A stretch of DNA of 64,000 nucleotides from Sulfolobus sp. S-194 (GTDB lineage Archaea > Thermoproteota > Thermoprotei_A > Sulfolobales > Sulfolobaceae), in NCBI RefSeq assembly GCF_012222305.1, contig NZ_CP035730.1:2542945-2606944 (forward strand), in the 5' to 3' direction. Numbering within the stretch: position 1 is the stretch's first letter; each line of letters opens with the position of its first letter. The translations under genes were made by a program, and so were the position numbers. Shown piece after piece: positions 56,730-64,000 of this stretch. The notes below the pieces were generated by a model. It was not told the origin of the DNA, ran no database searches, and saw only the letters and a list, made by a program, of their open reading frames with translations.

Positions 56730-57782
56730 GTGCATAAGACAGCGTTTGTATGGGATGATAGATACTTAAACTATTCCTTCCCCGGTAATCATCCTTTTAA
56801 ATCTCTAAGAGAGGCAATGACTAAAAAACTTTTAGAAGAGAGAGGAGCATTTCACGAAATAGATATACAGCCTCCTAAAATAATTAGCGAAGAATTATTA
56901 TCTCTTATACATACAAAAGAATATATAGAATTTATTAAGAGAAAGAGTGAAGAGGGTTCTGGTTTGCTGGATGACGGAGATACTCCAGCGTTTAAAGGAA
57001 TTTTTGAAGCAGCACTCGTTAGAGTGAGCGGTACTGTTACAGCTGTAGAGCTTCTAAAATCTTATGATCATACTGTAAATATTGGAGGTGGATTTCATCA
57101 TGCTAAAAGATCCCAAGCATCTGGTTTTTGTGTGTTTAATGATGTAGCGTTAGCTATAAAGTTGGCAGAGAAAAGTTTCAAAAAAATTGCATTAGTGGAT
57201 ATTGATGGTCATCACGGTGATGGAACTCAATATTTACTTTATGATGATCCAAACGTTCTGAAAGTCTCTCTTCATATGTTTCATCCTAGGTTTTTCCCGG
57301 GTACTGGAGATGAGTATGAAATAGGTTCTGGAGAGGGAAAAGGTATGACTATTAATATTCCGTTACCTCCTGGTACTGGAGATGATATGTACCTTTACGC
57401 ATTTAATGAAATAGTAGTCCCAAAGATTAAGGAGTTTAAGCCAGATCTAATCTTTCTTCTTAATGGTGGAGACTCTTACTATGAAGATCCTATTGTAGAG
57501 CTTAAACTTTCTACAAAAGGTTATCTTGAAGTAGTAAGGACTGTTCACTCACTTGCTCATCAATTTGCTAATGGTAAGTTAGTTATGACAGGAGGTGGAG
57601 GATATAATTATGAAGCTACAGCAAGAATATGGGCTTTATCAATAGCAGAAATAGCTGGATTAGATTTTACTGAATTTGAAACTTTAGAGGATTGTTGTTT
57701 AATAGCTTCTAGTGAATTTGTCAAGAAAAGGGTACTAGAAATAGTAGATAAATTAAAGAAAATACATGGTCTAAGTAACTAG
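56730..57782 (+). CDS. HDAC/AcuC-like deacetylase
   Basis: A 350-residue arginase-fold deacetylase. The frame is open further upstream, but the GTG at 56730 ([13 protein letters not shown]) matches the TATA position and the family's N-terminus. Catalytic features are [20 protein letters not shown] near residues 116-135, [12 protein letters not shown] near 152-163 with the zinc ligands, and MTGGGGYN near 287-294. It removes acetyl groups from lysine, acetylpolyamine or another amide. Its 3' end overlaps purT by 12 bases. Confidence 0.87.
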   Translation: MHKTAFVWDDRYLNYSFPGNHPFKSLREAMTKKLLEERGAFHEIDIQPPKIISEELLSLIHTKEYIEFIKRKSEEGSGLLDDGDTPAFKGIFEAALVRVSGTVTAVELLKSYDHTVNIGGGFHHAKRSQASGFCVFNDVALAIKLAEKSFKKIALVDIDGHHGDGTQYLLYDDPNVLKVSLHMFHPRFFPGTGDEYEIGSGEGKGMTINIPLPPGTGDDMYLYAFNEIVVPKIKEFKPDLIFLLNGGDSYYEDPIVELKLSTKGYLEVVRTVHSLAHQFANGKLVMTGGGGYNYEATARIWALSIAEIAGLDFTEFETLEDCCLIASSEFVKKRVLEIVDKLKKIHGLSN

Positions 57783-58973
57783 GACTAATGAAGCTGCTTT
57801 TCTTGCTTTTTCTTTTGCTTCCTCTACTGTGTTACCCGTAGCTAATACCACTCCCATTCTTCTTTTATAATATGTGGATGGTTTCCCGAATAGTCTTATT
57901 TGAACACCAGGGATTTGCAAAGCTTTTTCTACATTTAAAAACTTGGGTGCCCATCCTTCATTGTTTGCTAAAATAACGTGTGCAGCAGCTGGCGAAACTA
58001 TCTTTACCTCAGGTGTAGGTAAACCTAATGCACTCCTAACGTGAATTTGAAATTCGTTAATATCTAGACTTGCCATTGTAACCAATCCAGTGTCATGAGG
58101 TCTTGGGGATACTTCACTGAATAATACCCTATTCCCAGAAACTATTATTTCTACACCAAATATACCAAAACCACCTAATTCATTAACAACTCTTGTGGCA
58201 TATTCTTGGGCTCTTTCTATTATATCTTTGTCCACTGTTGATGGGTGCCAAGACTCCACGTAGTAATACACATCGGAAGGTCTTTGATGTTCAATTGGAG
58301 TAATTGTCCTGGTTATAACTCCTTTATCGTCCAAGTATCTATATGTTAAAACTGTTAATTCTTTGTCAATTTTTACATATTCTTCCACTATTACTTTTTC
58401 ACTTTTTCCTCTAGCATGTGTAATAGCTTCTTTAAACTTTTGCTCCACTTCGGATTCATTGTATATAACCTCATGTCCGTGCCCACTAGAACTCATTTCT
58501 GGTTTTATCATACAAGGATATCCAATATCCTTACAAATTTTCTTTACTTCCTCTGCGTTTTCAGCGAAACCATACTGTGTTGTTGGTACTTTAACTTTCT
58601 CTGCCGCTAACTTCCTTAATTCAACCCTGTTCATGCAGATTTTTACAGCTTTAGCATTAGGAATTACTTTGTATCCTTCACTTTCTAACTCTAATAATGC
58701 ATCTGTGTTTATAGCTTCAATTTCTGTAATTATTGCGTCTGGGTTCTCTTTCTTTATAATGCTCTTTATTGCGTTTCCGTCTAGCATATTAACTACATAT
58801 TTTCTATGAGCAACATGCATAGCTGGGGCCATGTCATATCTATCAACTACAACTGTTTCTATACCCATTCTTTGTGCCTCAATAGCCATTTCTTTCCCTA
58901 ATTCTCCTCCACCTAACCAGAGAAGCTTCTTTGCTCCTTCAAATAAAGGAGTACCTATTTCCATGAGATTCAT
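57771..58973 (-). CDS. purT: Formate-dependent phosphoribosylglycinamide formyltransferase
   Basis: A 400-residue ATP-grasp enzyme with [20 protein letters not shown] near residues 18-37, [20 protein letters not shown] near 150-169, and [24 protein letters not shown] near 272-295 (split by strand). It uses formate and ATP to formylate GAR in purine synthesis, avoiding folate. ATG at 58964 is an alternative start. No other purine gene is adjacent. Confidence 0.93.
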   Translation of the reverse strand: MNLMEIGTPLFEGAKKLLWLGGGELGKEMAIEAQRMGIETVVVDRYDMAPAMHVAHRKYVVNMLDGNAIKSIIKKENPDAIITEIEAINTDALLELESEGYKVIPNAKAVKICMNRVELRKLAAEKVKVPTTQYGFAENAEEVKKICKDIGYPCMIKPEMSSSGHGHEVIYNESEVEQKFKEAITHARGKSEKVIVEEYVKIDKELTVLTYRYLDDKGVITRTITPIEHQRPSDVYYYVESWHPSTVDKDIIERAQEYATRVVNELGGFGIFGVEIIVSGNRVLFSEVSPRPHDTGLVTMASLDINEFQIHVRSALGLPTPEVKIVSPAAAHVILANNEGWAPKFLNVEKALQIPGVQIRLFGKPSTYYKRRMGVVLATGNTVEEAKEKARKAASLVLVT

Positions 58974-59017
58974 TTACTTAAACTGTGTAATAAATCTATC
59001 CTTTTCCTCTTAATTTT

Positions 59018-59614
59018 TTACTTAATTATGTAAAAATCAATCCACTTAAGTAATCTCTCCGGATCTTTAATAAAATAATAAAAACATATCCACTTATTCA
59101 CTTTACAATTTCCACTCCAAGGAAACACTATTGCACCTATGGGAAATTTCTTTTCGTACTCTCTTATCTGTTGATTGTTATAATCTCCAACCTTTGCTTC
59201 TATTGCTATTTTTTCTTCAACAATAAAATCAGGCTTATTATGAATTTTTATGCCGTGTAAATAGTCATAAATTTTCTTGTTTCTTTCTACTTTATAATAT
59301 TTTGAAAGAATAGAGAATACGTATTCTTCAAACACATAACCAATTAACTGATTTAGTTTTAATTTTCTAGATTTAATATCTGGATAAGCAAGTGCATAAT
59401 TAACATCAACTTTAATTCCAGTAATTTTTTCTAATTCATTCAATTTCTCTAATAACAGACTTTCGTCACCTAAAAAAGAGAAAGAATAGTTAGTTATTTC
59501 ATTTCCATTTTTATTAAAAACTTTAACACCAATTCTATCTACAATAACTATTATATCACCGTTATCATGTGGAACTAATTTATTTCCATTCATTTTGTAT
59601 AAAAATACTTGCAT
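59018..59614 (-). CDS. PD-(D/E)XK nuclease-like protein
   Basis: A 198-residue protein. The nuclease core is in the C-terminal half: LIGYVFEEYVFSILSKYY with the first Glu near residue 94, HNKPDFIVEEKIAIEAKVGD giving PD-x8-ExK near 127-142, and NNQQIREYEKKFPIGAIVFP after it. The N-terminal 70 residues are beta-rich and unrecognised. It may be a DNA repair or restriction-type nuclease. It stands alone between purT and a divergent membrane enzyme gene. Confidence 0.65.
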   Translation of the reverse strand: MQVFLYKMNGNKLVPHDNGDIIVIVDRIGVKVFNKNGNEITNYSFSFLGDESLLLEKLNELEKITGIKVDVNYALAYPDIKSRKLKLNQLIGYVFEEYVFSILSKYYKVERNKKIYDYLHGIKIHNKPDFIVEEKIAIEAKVGDYNNQQIREYEKKFPIGAIVFPWSGNCKVNKWICFYYFIKDPERLLKWIDFYIIK

Positions 59615-59630
59615 GACAGAATATAGGTGA

Positions 59631-59640
59631 ACTTATAAAT
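59631..59640 (+). promoter_or_regulatory. TATA box of the dolichol/phytol-kinase-like gene
   Basis: ACTTATAAAT is centred 27 bases before the ATG at 59663, consistent with leaderless transcription. Confidence 0.55.
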
Positions 59641-59662
59641 AAACAGAGATCTTTCTTATTGT

Positions 59663-60310
59663 ATGCCTCTTTTGACATTAGCCGACATATTATGGGGAGT
59701 TATCCTTACAATTTGGGTCGGTATTGTTACCTTATACATTTCTAAGATAATTAGTAAGTATACAAGCATTTATGTAGCAAGAAAAGCCATTCATATGCTG
59801 GGTGGTGGTATAGTTGCAGCGTTATCACCCTTCGTGTTTACATCTCCTCTAGTTCCTATTATAGCATCTTATACATTGATGACGTATCTTATAGTAAGGA
59901 GGATCAAAAACGGTATTATGGGATGGTTCCAAGAAAAAGATAATTACGGAGAAGTATTTTATACTTTCTCATATGGTACATTACTTCTAATAATGTGGGT
60001 TATTGATGGAAATTATTGGTCTACTAAAGATGTTTTCATACCATTACTTCCCATATTATATATGTCATTTGGTGACGGAGTTACTGGTATAATAAGGAAT
60101 TATGTATATAAGCGAAGAGTAAAAGGTTTTTGGGGAAGTGTAGGAATGGCAATTGTTTGTATCCCTCTTGGTTATTATCTCTTTGGTCTTTATGGTGCTA
60201 TTTCTGGAATAGTAGCTACTATAGTTGAAGCTCTTCCTTTAGTTGATGATAATCTAAGCATTCCATTTGTTTCTTTCTTGTTCCTCTATTCCGTCATAAA
60301 ATTGTTTTAG
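59663..60310 (+). CDS. Dolichol/phytol kinase-like polyprenol kinase
   Basis: A 215-residue protein with six to seven membrane segments. [16 protein letters not shown] near residues 38-53, [21 protein letters not shown] split near 137-157, and [11 protein letters not shown] after it match the CTP-dependent dolichol/phytol kinase and CDP-diglyceride synthetase-like family. It probably phosphorylates an isoprenoid alcohol such as geranylgeraniol or dolichol for lipid or glycan carrier recycling. It is convergent with and overlaps the next gene by 57 bases. Confidence 0.8.
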   Translation: MPLLTLADILWGVILTIWVGIVTLYISKIISKYTSIYVARKAIHMLGGGIVAALSPFVFTSPLVPIIASYTLMTYLIVRRIKNGIMGWFQEKDNYGEVFYTFSYGTLLLIMWVIDGNYWSTKDVFIPLLPILYMSFGDGVTGIIRNYVYKRRVKGFWGSVGMAIVCIPLGYYLFGLYGAISGIVATIVEALPLVDDNLSIPFVSFLFLYSVIKLF

Positions 60311-60913
60311 ATTATAAAAACTTTTATTATCTATAATATTTATTTTCATGATCTTAGAATTTATAGTAATAATTCCATTAATTTTGCTATTTTTAACGTC
60401 GTTTAACGTGATATCTGGGGTCTTGGAATATTTTCTTATTAGTCTCATTAAATTTCTGATTTCGTCTTCCGATCTTTCATTTGGATCCTTCAGTAACTCC
60501 TTAGGAATTGGAGGCAAGTAAAAAGAAGGTACTGCAATATAGAATTCATTAGCAATATTACTATAACGGGATATTTTTAAAGCTAATCTGCTCATTAAGA
60601 ATTCTTCTGGATTAATAGCATTAATGGGTGGGACATAACCAGTCTCCACTTCAATGCCAATGTCTGTACCCTTAATTGCATAAATATCTATTACTCCCCC
60701 ACTTACCTCTACTTCTACATAAACTCGAAATCCTCGATTAATTAGGAATCCGGATAAAATAAGTTCTAAGATGGAATGATTTATATTTAGAATTCCTACC
60801 TTACTTAAACCTAGTAACTTTCTGTAAATATCTTCTATATTCACATTTTTACCAAAGTAATTAGTCACTTTTTCATACATTATCTGTAAATCTTTAGAGT
60901 GATCTCCTCTCAT
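60254..60913 (-). CDS. Possible PD-(D/E)XK-fold protein
   Basis: A 219-residue soluble protein. [25 protein letters not shown] near residues 70-94 has the strand-turn-strand layout of restriction-endonuclease folds, but with E-x-E in place of E-x-K, so catalysis is uncertain. The N-terminal part ([21 protein letters not shown]) gives the usual preceding helix. A C/D box RNA ends about 10 bases before its ATG on the same strand. Confidence 0.55.
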   Translation of the reverse strand: MRGDHSKDLQIMYEKVTNYFGKNVNIEDIYRKLLGLSKVGILNINHSILELILSGFLINRGFRVYVEVEVSGGVIDIYAIKGTDIGIEVETGYVPPINAINPEEFLMSRLALKISRYSNIANEFYIAVPSFYLPPIPKELLKDPNERSEDEIRNLMRLIRKYSKTPDITLNDVKNSKINGIITINSKIMKINIIDNKSFYNLKQFYDGIEEQERNKWNA

Positions 60914-60919
60914 TTTTAC

Positions 60920-60976
60920 TCACTCAGGCTGGGAAGCGCTCTTCATCAGTCTGTAAACCGTCGTGTCATCACTAAT
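60920..60976 (-). ncRNA. C/D box guide sRNA, minus strand
   Basis: Read on the minus strand: C box GTGATGA (60966-60972), guide CACGACGGTTTA, a D'/C' junction CAGACTGATGA, guide AGAGCGCTTCCCAG, D box CTGA (60924-60927). D' is either the weak CAGA or a CTGA overlapping C'. The first guide pairs with TAAACCGTCGTG, resembling the conserved AACGUCGUGAGACAG region of 23S rRNA; the second pairs with CTGGGAAGCGCTCT. A TATA-like AGCTTAAATG (rc) lies about 26 bases before it. The following gene starts 10 bases after the D box, so the RNA may be processed from that transcript. Confidence 0.85.
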
Positions 60977-61015
60977 TGAAAAATCATTTATCATTTAAGC
61001 TTAAAAATAATATAC

Positions 61016-61456
61016 ATGATAAGTTGGTTACTAGGTTCTCCTCCTCCACCTTGGCATTACCTAGATGAGATCTTTCAAGAGTATAAGAATGTAGCTGTTT
61101 ATCTTAATGCTTATGGTAATATAGAGATTATAAAAGTCAGTGATATTGATGAATTTCATGCACCAACTTCAGTATTAATCAGTGGGTATTATTTATTAAC
61201 ACTTAAACCGTATTATATAAAATTAAGGAAATTTGTTGCCTTTCCAACTAGAAGATTAGCAGTTATTAAACGATTAATTAAATGTCCTAGATGGAGGTCA
61301 ATGGAATACTACTATAAAGATGAATTTCTAATTGGATGGTTAATATACGATTGTGATAATTGCAAAGAAAAACAAAGGCTCCATTTAGAAGTTAATGAGG
61401 AAAACATGTCTGATAATGAAATATTAGAGACACATTTACAGATTTATAATTCATGA
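61016..61456 (+). CDS. Hypothetical protein
   Basis: A 146-residue soluble protein beginning MISWLLGSPPPPWHYLDEI. It is rich in aromatic residues, with FPTRRLAVIKRLIKCPRW near residues 79-96 and YDCDNCKEKQR near 118-128. The three or so cysteines do not make a complete metal site. Not recognised. Its end overlaps the convergent oxidoreductase gene by 13 bases. Confidence 0.6.
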   Translation: MISWLLGSPPPPWHYLDEIFQEYKNVAVYLNAYGNIEIIKVSDIDEFHAPTSVLISGYYLLTLKPYYIKLRKFVAFPTRRLAVIKRLIKCPRWRSMEYYYKDEFLIGWLIYDCDNCKEKQRLHLEVNEENMSDNEILETHLQIYNS

Positions 61457-62421
61457 GGTTCCTTACCTAATTCAAAAGAGGAAATATTAGAGAAACGATC
61501 TATTATATATTCTTTCTCTTCTATACCTTTTACTATAAAGTCAACCAACAATTTAGCAATCCCAGGGCCTACTTCTGCACCATAACCGTTCAATCCACCT
61601 GCAATATAAACTTTATCAGTTATTCTACCGTAAACCGGTCTCATATCTGGAGTTCCTTCACAATATCCTTCTCCTCTAAATAAAGGTCTTAATTCTCCAA
61701 CTCTTTCAGTTGCCTTTTTAACTGGGGATAAATCTCCAAACCTTCTAGTAAAAGGGTCACCTACTATGGTGTCTCCGTCTCCTACAATATTAAGCTTCAT
61801 TCCCAATCCAAATAGAGGTCTTGAATAATATCCTAATTCATAGTCATATATAAATACTTTATCTAGAAGAGGATTATTATTAGTAGTAACCCATGCCCAG
61901 CAATAATACGACTTTAGAGGGAGTTTGAAATCAGTTATATAACTATTCCAAGCACCAGCGGTTAAAATTATAACATCAGCGTTTACTGCTTTACCATCAA
62001 TTTCTACCGAGTTATTTTTTATTTTTGCCACTCCATCAATATAAGGTACGCTATTGATTAACTTTTTTATTGCTACAAGGCTATCCGTATTTTTCCCTAT
62101 AATGGCATAAGAATTTAGCCAGTTTATGTATTTTTCCTCTATATTAAAACCATAGGATATCCACTCATCAATTATTTTCTTATCAATTTTCCCTATAGTG
62201 TATGAGGGATATTTAATTAAAGGAATTTTATACTTTTCATAAAATTTTTTACTTTCAATTGCTAACTCTATGTCTTTTCCTTTAAGTAGAAGGGAGTGAA
62301 TTAACGTAGGATAAAACTTCCTAAACCGGGATTCAACTATATTGACTGAATGGCCAAGATCTTTCAACATATAATATAAAGAACTTCCAACGATTCCTCT
62401 TCCTATTATTAATATCTTCAT
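61444..62421 (-). CDS. FAD-dependent amine/amino-acid oxidoreductase (DAO family)
   Basis: A 325-residue protein starting MKILIIGRGIVGSSLYYML, the DAO-type FAD motif with GxGxxG. VIILTAGAWNSYI near residues 150-162 and PDMRPVYGRITDKVYIAGGLNGYGAEVGP split near 265-293 are typical of glycine/sarcosine/D-amino-acid oxidases. It deaminates an amino acid or amine with FAD. Substrate unknown. It is divergent from the nucleotidyltransferase-like gene. Confidence 0.8.
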   Translation of the reverse strand: MKILIIGRGIVGSSLYYMLKDLGHSVNIVESRFRKFYPTLIHSLLLKGKDIELAIESKKFYEKYKIPLIKYPSYTIGKIDKKIIDEWISYGFNIEEKYINWLNSYAIIGKNTDSLVAIKKLINSVPYIDGVAKIKNNSVEIDGKAVNADVIILTAGAWNSYITDFKLPLKSYYCWAWVTTNNNPLLDKVFIYDYELGYYSRPLFGLGMKLNIVGDGDTIVGDPFTRRFGDLSPVKKATERVGELRPLFRGEGYCEGTPDMRPVYGRITDKVYIAGGLNGYGAEVGPGIAKLLVDFIVKGIEEKEYIIDRFSNISSFELGKEPHEL

Positions 62422-62456
62422 AATTTTTAAAACCTAGTTATGAGGATTAAAAACTA

Positions 62457-63260
62457 ATGATTATCGAAGGATATATGTTGAAATATGCTAATATCATATG
62501 GGCTGTAAAAGGTTGTTTTCACCCTGAAGGTTTTGTTGTAGCAGTTCCCAGAGTTTATAACGGTAAAAAAATAAAGAAAATGAATGAAGCTTTAAAAATA
62601 GTCAAAGAAAAATTCACTTCCTTGTTAAGATATGTCCCAGAAATAGGCTTTGAAGTCCCATTAATCCCATTAAAAGATGCTATAATACTTGATCCGTTTA
62701 GCAAGGAAGTAAATGACGAATTACCGAGGAGATTTATAAGTTATTTTAAAGGAAAAATTGGAGTAACGGGAAGCTTATTATATTCAAACAAGTATAATGA
62801 CATTGATCTTTTGAGCTTTGACGAATCGCATTATATTACCCTTAAAGAATTAAGAGAAAAGGGAATTACAGCTCCTCTCAATAAAACCAATTTAAATGAA
62901 ATAGAAATACTAGAAGAAAAGGATTTTAAAACACTCAAAGAGAAAAGGGTATTAGAAGGCGTATATCAAGGTAAACCCTATACTTTTAAGATTGTGCGAT
63001 GTGTCGATTTTGGTTATGTGACGGATAAAAAAGAATTCAAGGGTGTTGTAAAAATTACCAAAGCAATAAAACCTTACTCATTACCGGTTATTTACCTAAC
63101 GGATTTAGGCTATTATTTAACTTCATTTAGAATAAGATTTGCTGAACTTAAAGAGGGAACTTCACTTTATGTTGTTGGCATATTGTTAAAAAGGGATAAA
63201 TTCCTCGATTTAGATTTAGACATTGCTAAAGAGGTAAAACTCTATGAGTCACGCACATAA
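62457..63260 (+). CDS. Nucleotidyltransferase-fold protein
   Basis: A 267-residue protein with [20 protein letters not shown] near residues 102-121, which fits the hG[GS]...Dh[DE]h motif of the nucleotidyltransferase superfamily. The rest is unrecognised, with a second half of beta strands ([14 protein letters not shown]). It may add nucleotides to RNA or a protein. It overlaps moaB by 17 bases, so the two are co-transcribed. Confidence 0.6.
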   Translation: MIIEGYMLKYANIIWAVKGCFHPEGFVVAVPRVYNGKKIKKMNEALKIVKEKFTSLLRYVPEIGFEVPLIPLKDAIILDPFSKEVNDELPRRFISYFKGKIGVTGSLLYSNKYNDIDLLSFDESHYITLKELREKGITAPLNKTNLNEIEILEEKDFKTLKEKRVLEGVYQGKPYTFKIVRCVDFGYVTDKKEFKGVVKITKAIKPYSLPVIYLTDLGYYLTSFRIRFAELKEGTSLYVVGILLKRDKFLDLDLDIAKEVKLYESRT

Positions 63261-63780
63261 GAAGCATAGAGAAAATGCTCCTAAATCACTCAATTTCTAT
63301 GTTATCACTATAAGTACCTCAAGATATGAAAAACTCTTAAAAAAAGAGCCAGTAGTGGATGAATCTGGTGACATAATAAAGCAATTACTTATCGAAAATG
63401 GGCATAAAATAATCGGCTATTCTTTAGTTCCAGACAATAAAATAAAGATTCTTAAGGCATTTACTGAGGCCTTATCTATAGATGAGGTTGACGTCATAAT
63501 TTCAACTGGTGGTACTGGTTATTCACCTACTGACATTACAGTAGAGACTATCAGAAAGCTTTTCGATAGGGAGATTGAGGGTTTTTCTGATGTCTTTAGG
63601 TTAGTTAGTTTTAACGATCCAGGAGTAAAAGCTGCTGCATATTTAACAAAAGCTTCAGCTGGGGTTATAGATAAAAAGATAGTTTACTTATTACCTGGTT
63701 CTCCAGACGCTGTGAAGTTAGCTCTTAAAGAGTTGATACTACCAGAAGTAGGCCACTTAATTTACTTAGTGAGAAGTTGA
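63244..63780 (+). CDS. moaB: Molybdenum cofactor adenylyltransferase MoaB/MogA
   Basis: A 178-residue protein with the molybdopterin-binding fold: [21 protein letters not shown] near residues 80-100 and [17 protein letters not shown] near 149-165. It adenylates molybdopterin before metal insertion; in Sulfolobales the metal is often tungsten or molybdenum. Its 3' end overlaps the minus-strand gene at the window edge by 19 bases. Confidence 0.92.
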   Translation: MSHAHKKHRENAPKSLNFYVITISTSRYEKLLKKEPVVDESGDIIKQLLIENGHKIIGYSLVPDNKIKILKAFTEALSIDEVDVIISTGGTGYSPTDITVETIRKLFDREIEGFSDVFRLVSFNDPGVKAAAYLTKASAGVIDKKIVYLLPGSPDAVKLALKELILPEVGHLIYLVRS

Positions 63781-64000
63781 ATAATTTTTTCCTCTAAGAT
63801 TTTCTTTTCCTCCGCTGAGAACTCATCTATTCTATCCATGTAAAAATACAATATTAATGCCTCCTCTAATGGAATATCTTTCAAAGCGTATAAGAATAAA
63901 CTATCAGTTACTTCACGATATATATCATCTGCTATACCGTGATACCATTTGGCATCATCTAATAGTTGGGCAGAGTTCTCAAGAGATTTCCTAATTTTTG
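63762..64000 (-). CDS. Hypothetical protein, 5' end cut by window edge
   Basis: A minus-strand frame is open from the window edge to a TAA whose last base is at 63762, giving the last 78 residues of a protein (ending [16 protein letters not shown]). It is wholly helical and acidic. [20 protein letters not shown] and [20 protein letters not shown] are notable segments. The family is not recognised, and the N-terminus is missing. Confidence 0.65.
   Translation of the reverse strand, partial: KIRKSLENSAQLLDDAKWYHGIADDIYREVTDSLFLYALKDIPLEEALILYFYMDRIDEFSAEEKKILEEKIIQLLTK

Overview
The window is from a thermoacidophilic crenarchaeon of the Sulfolobales. The evidence is low G+C (by eye about one third), many leaderless genes with a TATA box about 26-28 bases before the start codon, frequent GTG and TTG starts, an intron-bearing tRNA, C/D box guide RNAs, and archaeal markers (TFS, RpoL, Csl4, Dph2, Pcc1, PibD, SegAB, NucS, XPD). 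The 2-oxoacid:ferredoxin oxidoreductase closely resembles the protein I remember from Sulfolobus sp. strain 7 / Sulfurisphaera tokodaii, so Sulfurisphaera is the best genus guess; that is recall, not a search. It is chromosomal core sequence. I see no CRISPR array, intact insertion sequence or rRNA gene.

Layout. 0-7 kb: CoA-disulfide-reductase-like flavoprotein; a NurA-like/HerA-like DNA-processing pair with a small partner and a double-hotdog thioesterase; a zinc-type alcohol dehydrogenase relative. 7-15 kb: a 780-residue surface protein with a class III (pilin-like) signal, a gene-poor stretch, two transporters, an acyl-CoA dehydrogenase, and the class III signal peptidase gene pibD preceded by a G+C-rich structured element. 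15-22 kb: tRNA-Arg(TCT) with an intron; an information-processing cluster on the minus strand (tfs, rpoL, csl4, dph2, L10e); then an E1-like enzyme, a flippase-like protein, a RecJ-related protein and KEOPS Pcc1. 22-31 kb: a ten-gene shikimate operon from a split transketolase to aroD. 31-37 kb: Rieske protein, an XPD helicase operon with thioredoxin-fold and TusA-like proteins, and a large membrane coiled-coil protein. 37-46 kb: superoxide dismutase, sugar nucleotidyltransferase, DUF255 protein, SDR, a stand-alone Cdc48 N-domain-like protein, NucS, a glycosyltransferase and segAB. 46-54 kb: glycolate/lactate oxidase genes and 2-oxoacid:ferredoxin oxidoreductase. 54-64 kb: two C/D box guide RNAs, nitrilase, a four-CBS protein, an HDAC-like deacetylase, PurT, two PD-(D/E)XK-like proteins, a dolichol/phytol-kinase-like enzyme, a FAD oxidoreductase, a nucleotidyltransferase and MoaB. 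Both window edges cut minus-strand genes.

How the genes fit together. The transketolase halves would supply erythrose 4-phosphate to the DAHP synthase downstream, and the operon then encodes the full path to chorismate plus chorismate mutase-prephenate dehydrogenase. PibD is the enzyme expected to cleave the class III signal of the 780-residue protein 4.5 kb away. SegA and SegB form a chromosome-segregation pair, with SegB-like sites at the segA start and nearby. The most unusual items are the two C/D RNAs, the structured element abutting pibD, the second NurA-HerA pair, the stand-alone Cdc48 N-domain, and a single TATA box exactly midway between two divergent leaderless genes.
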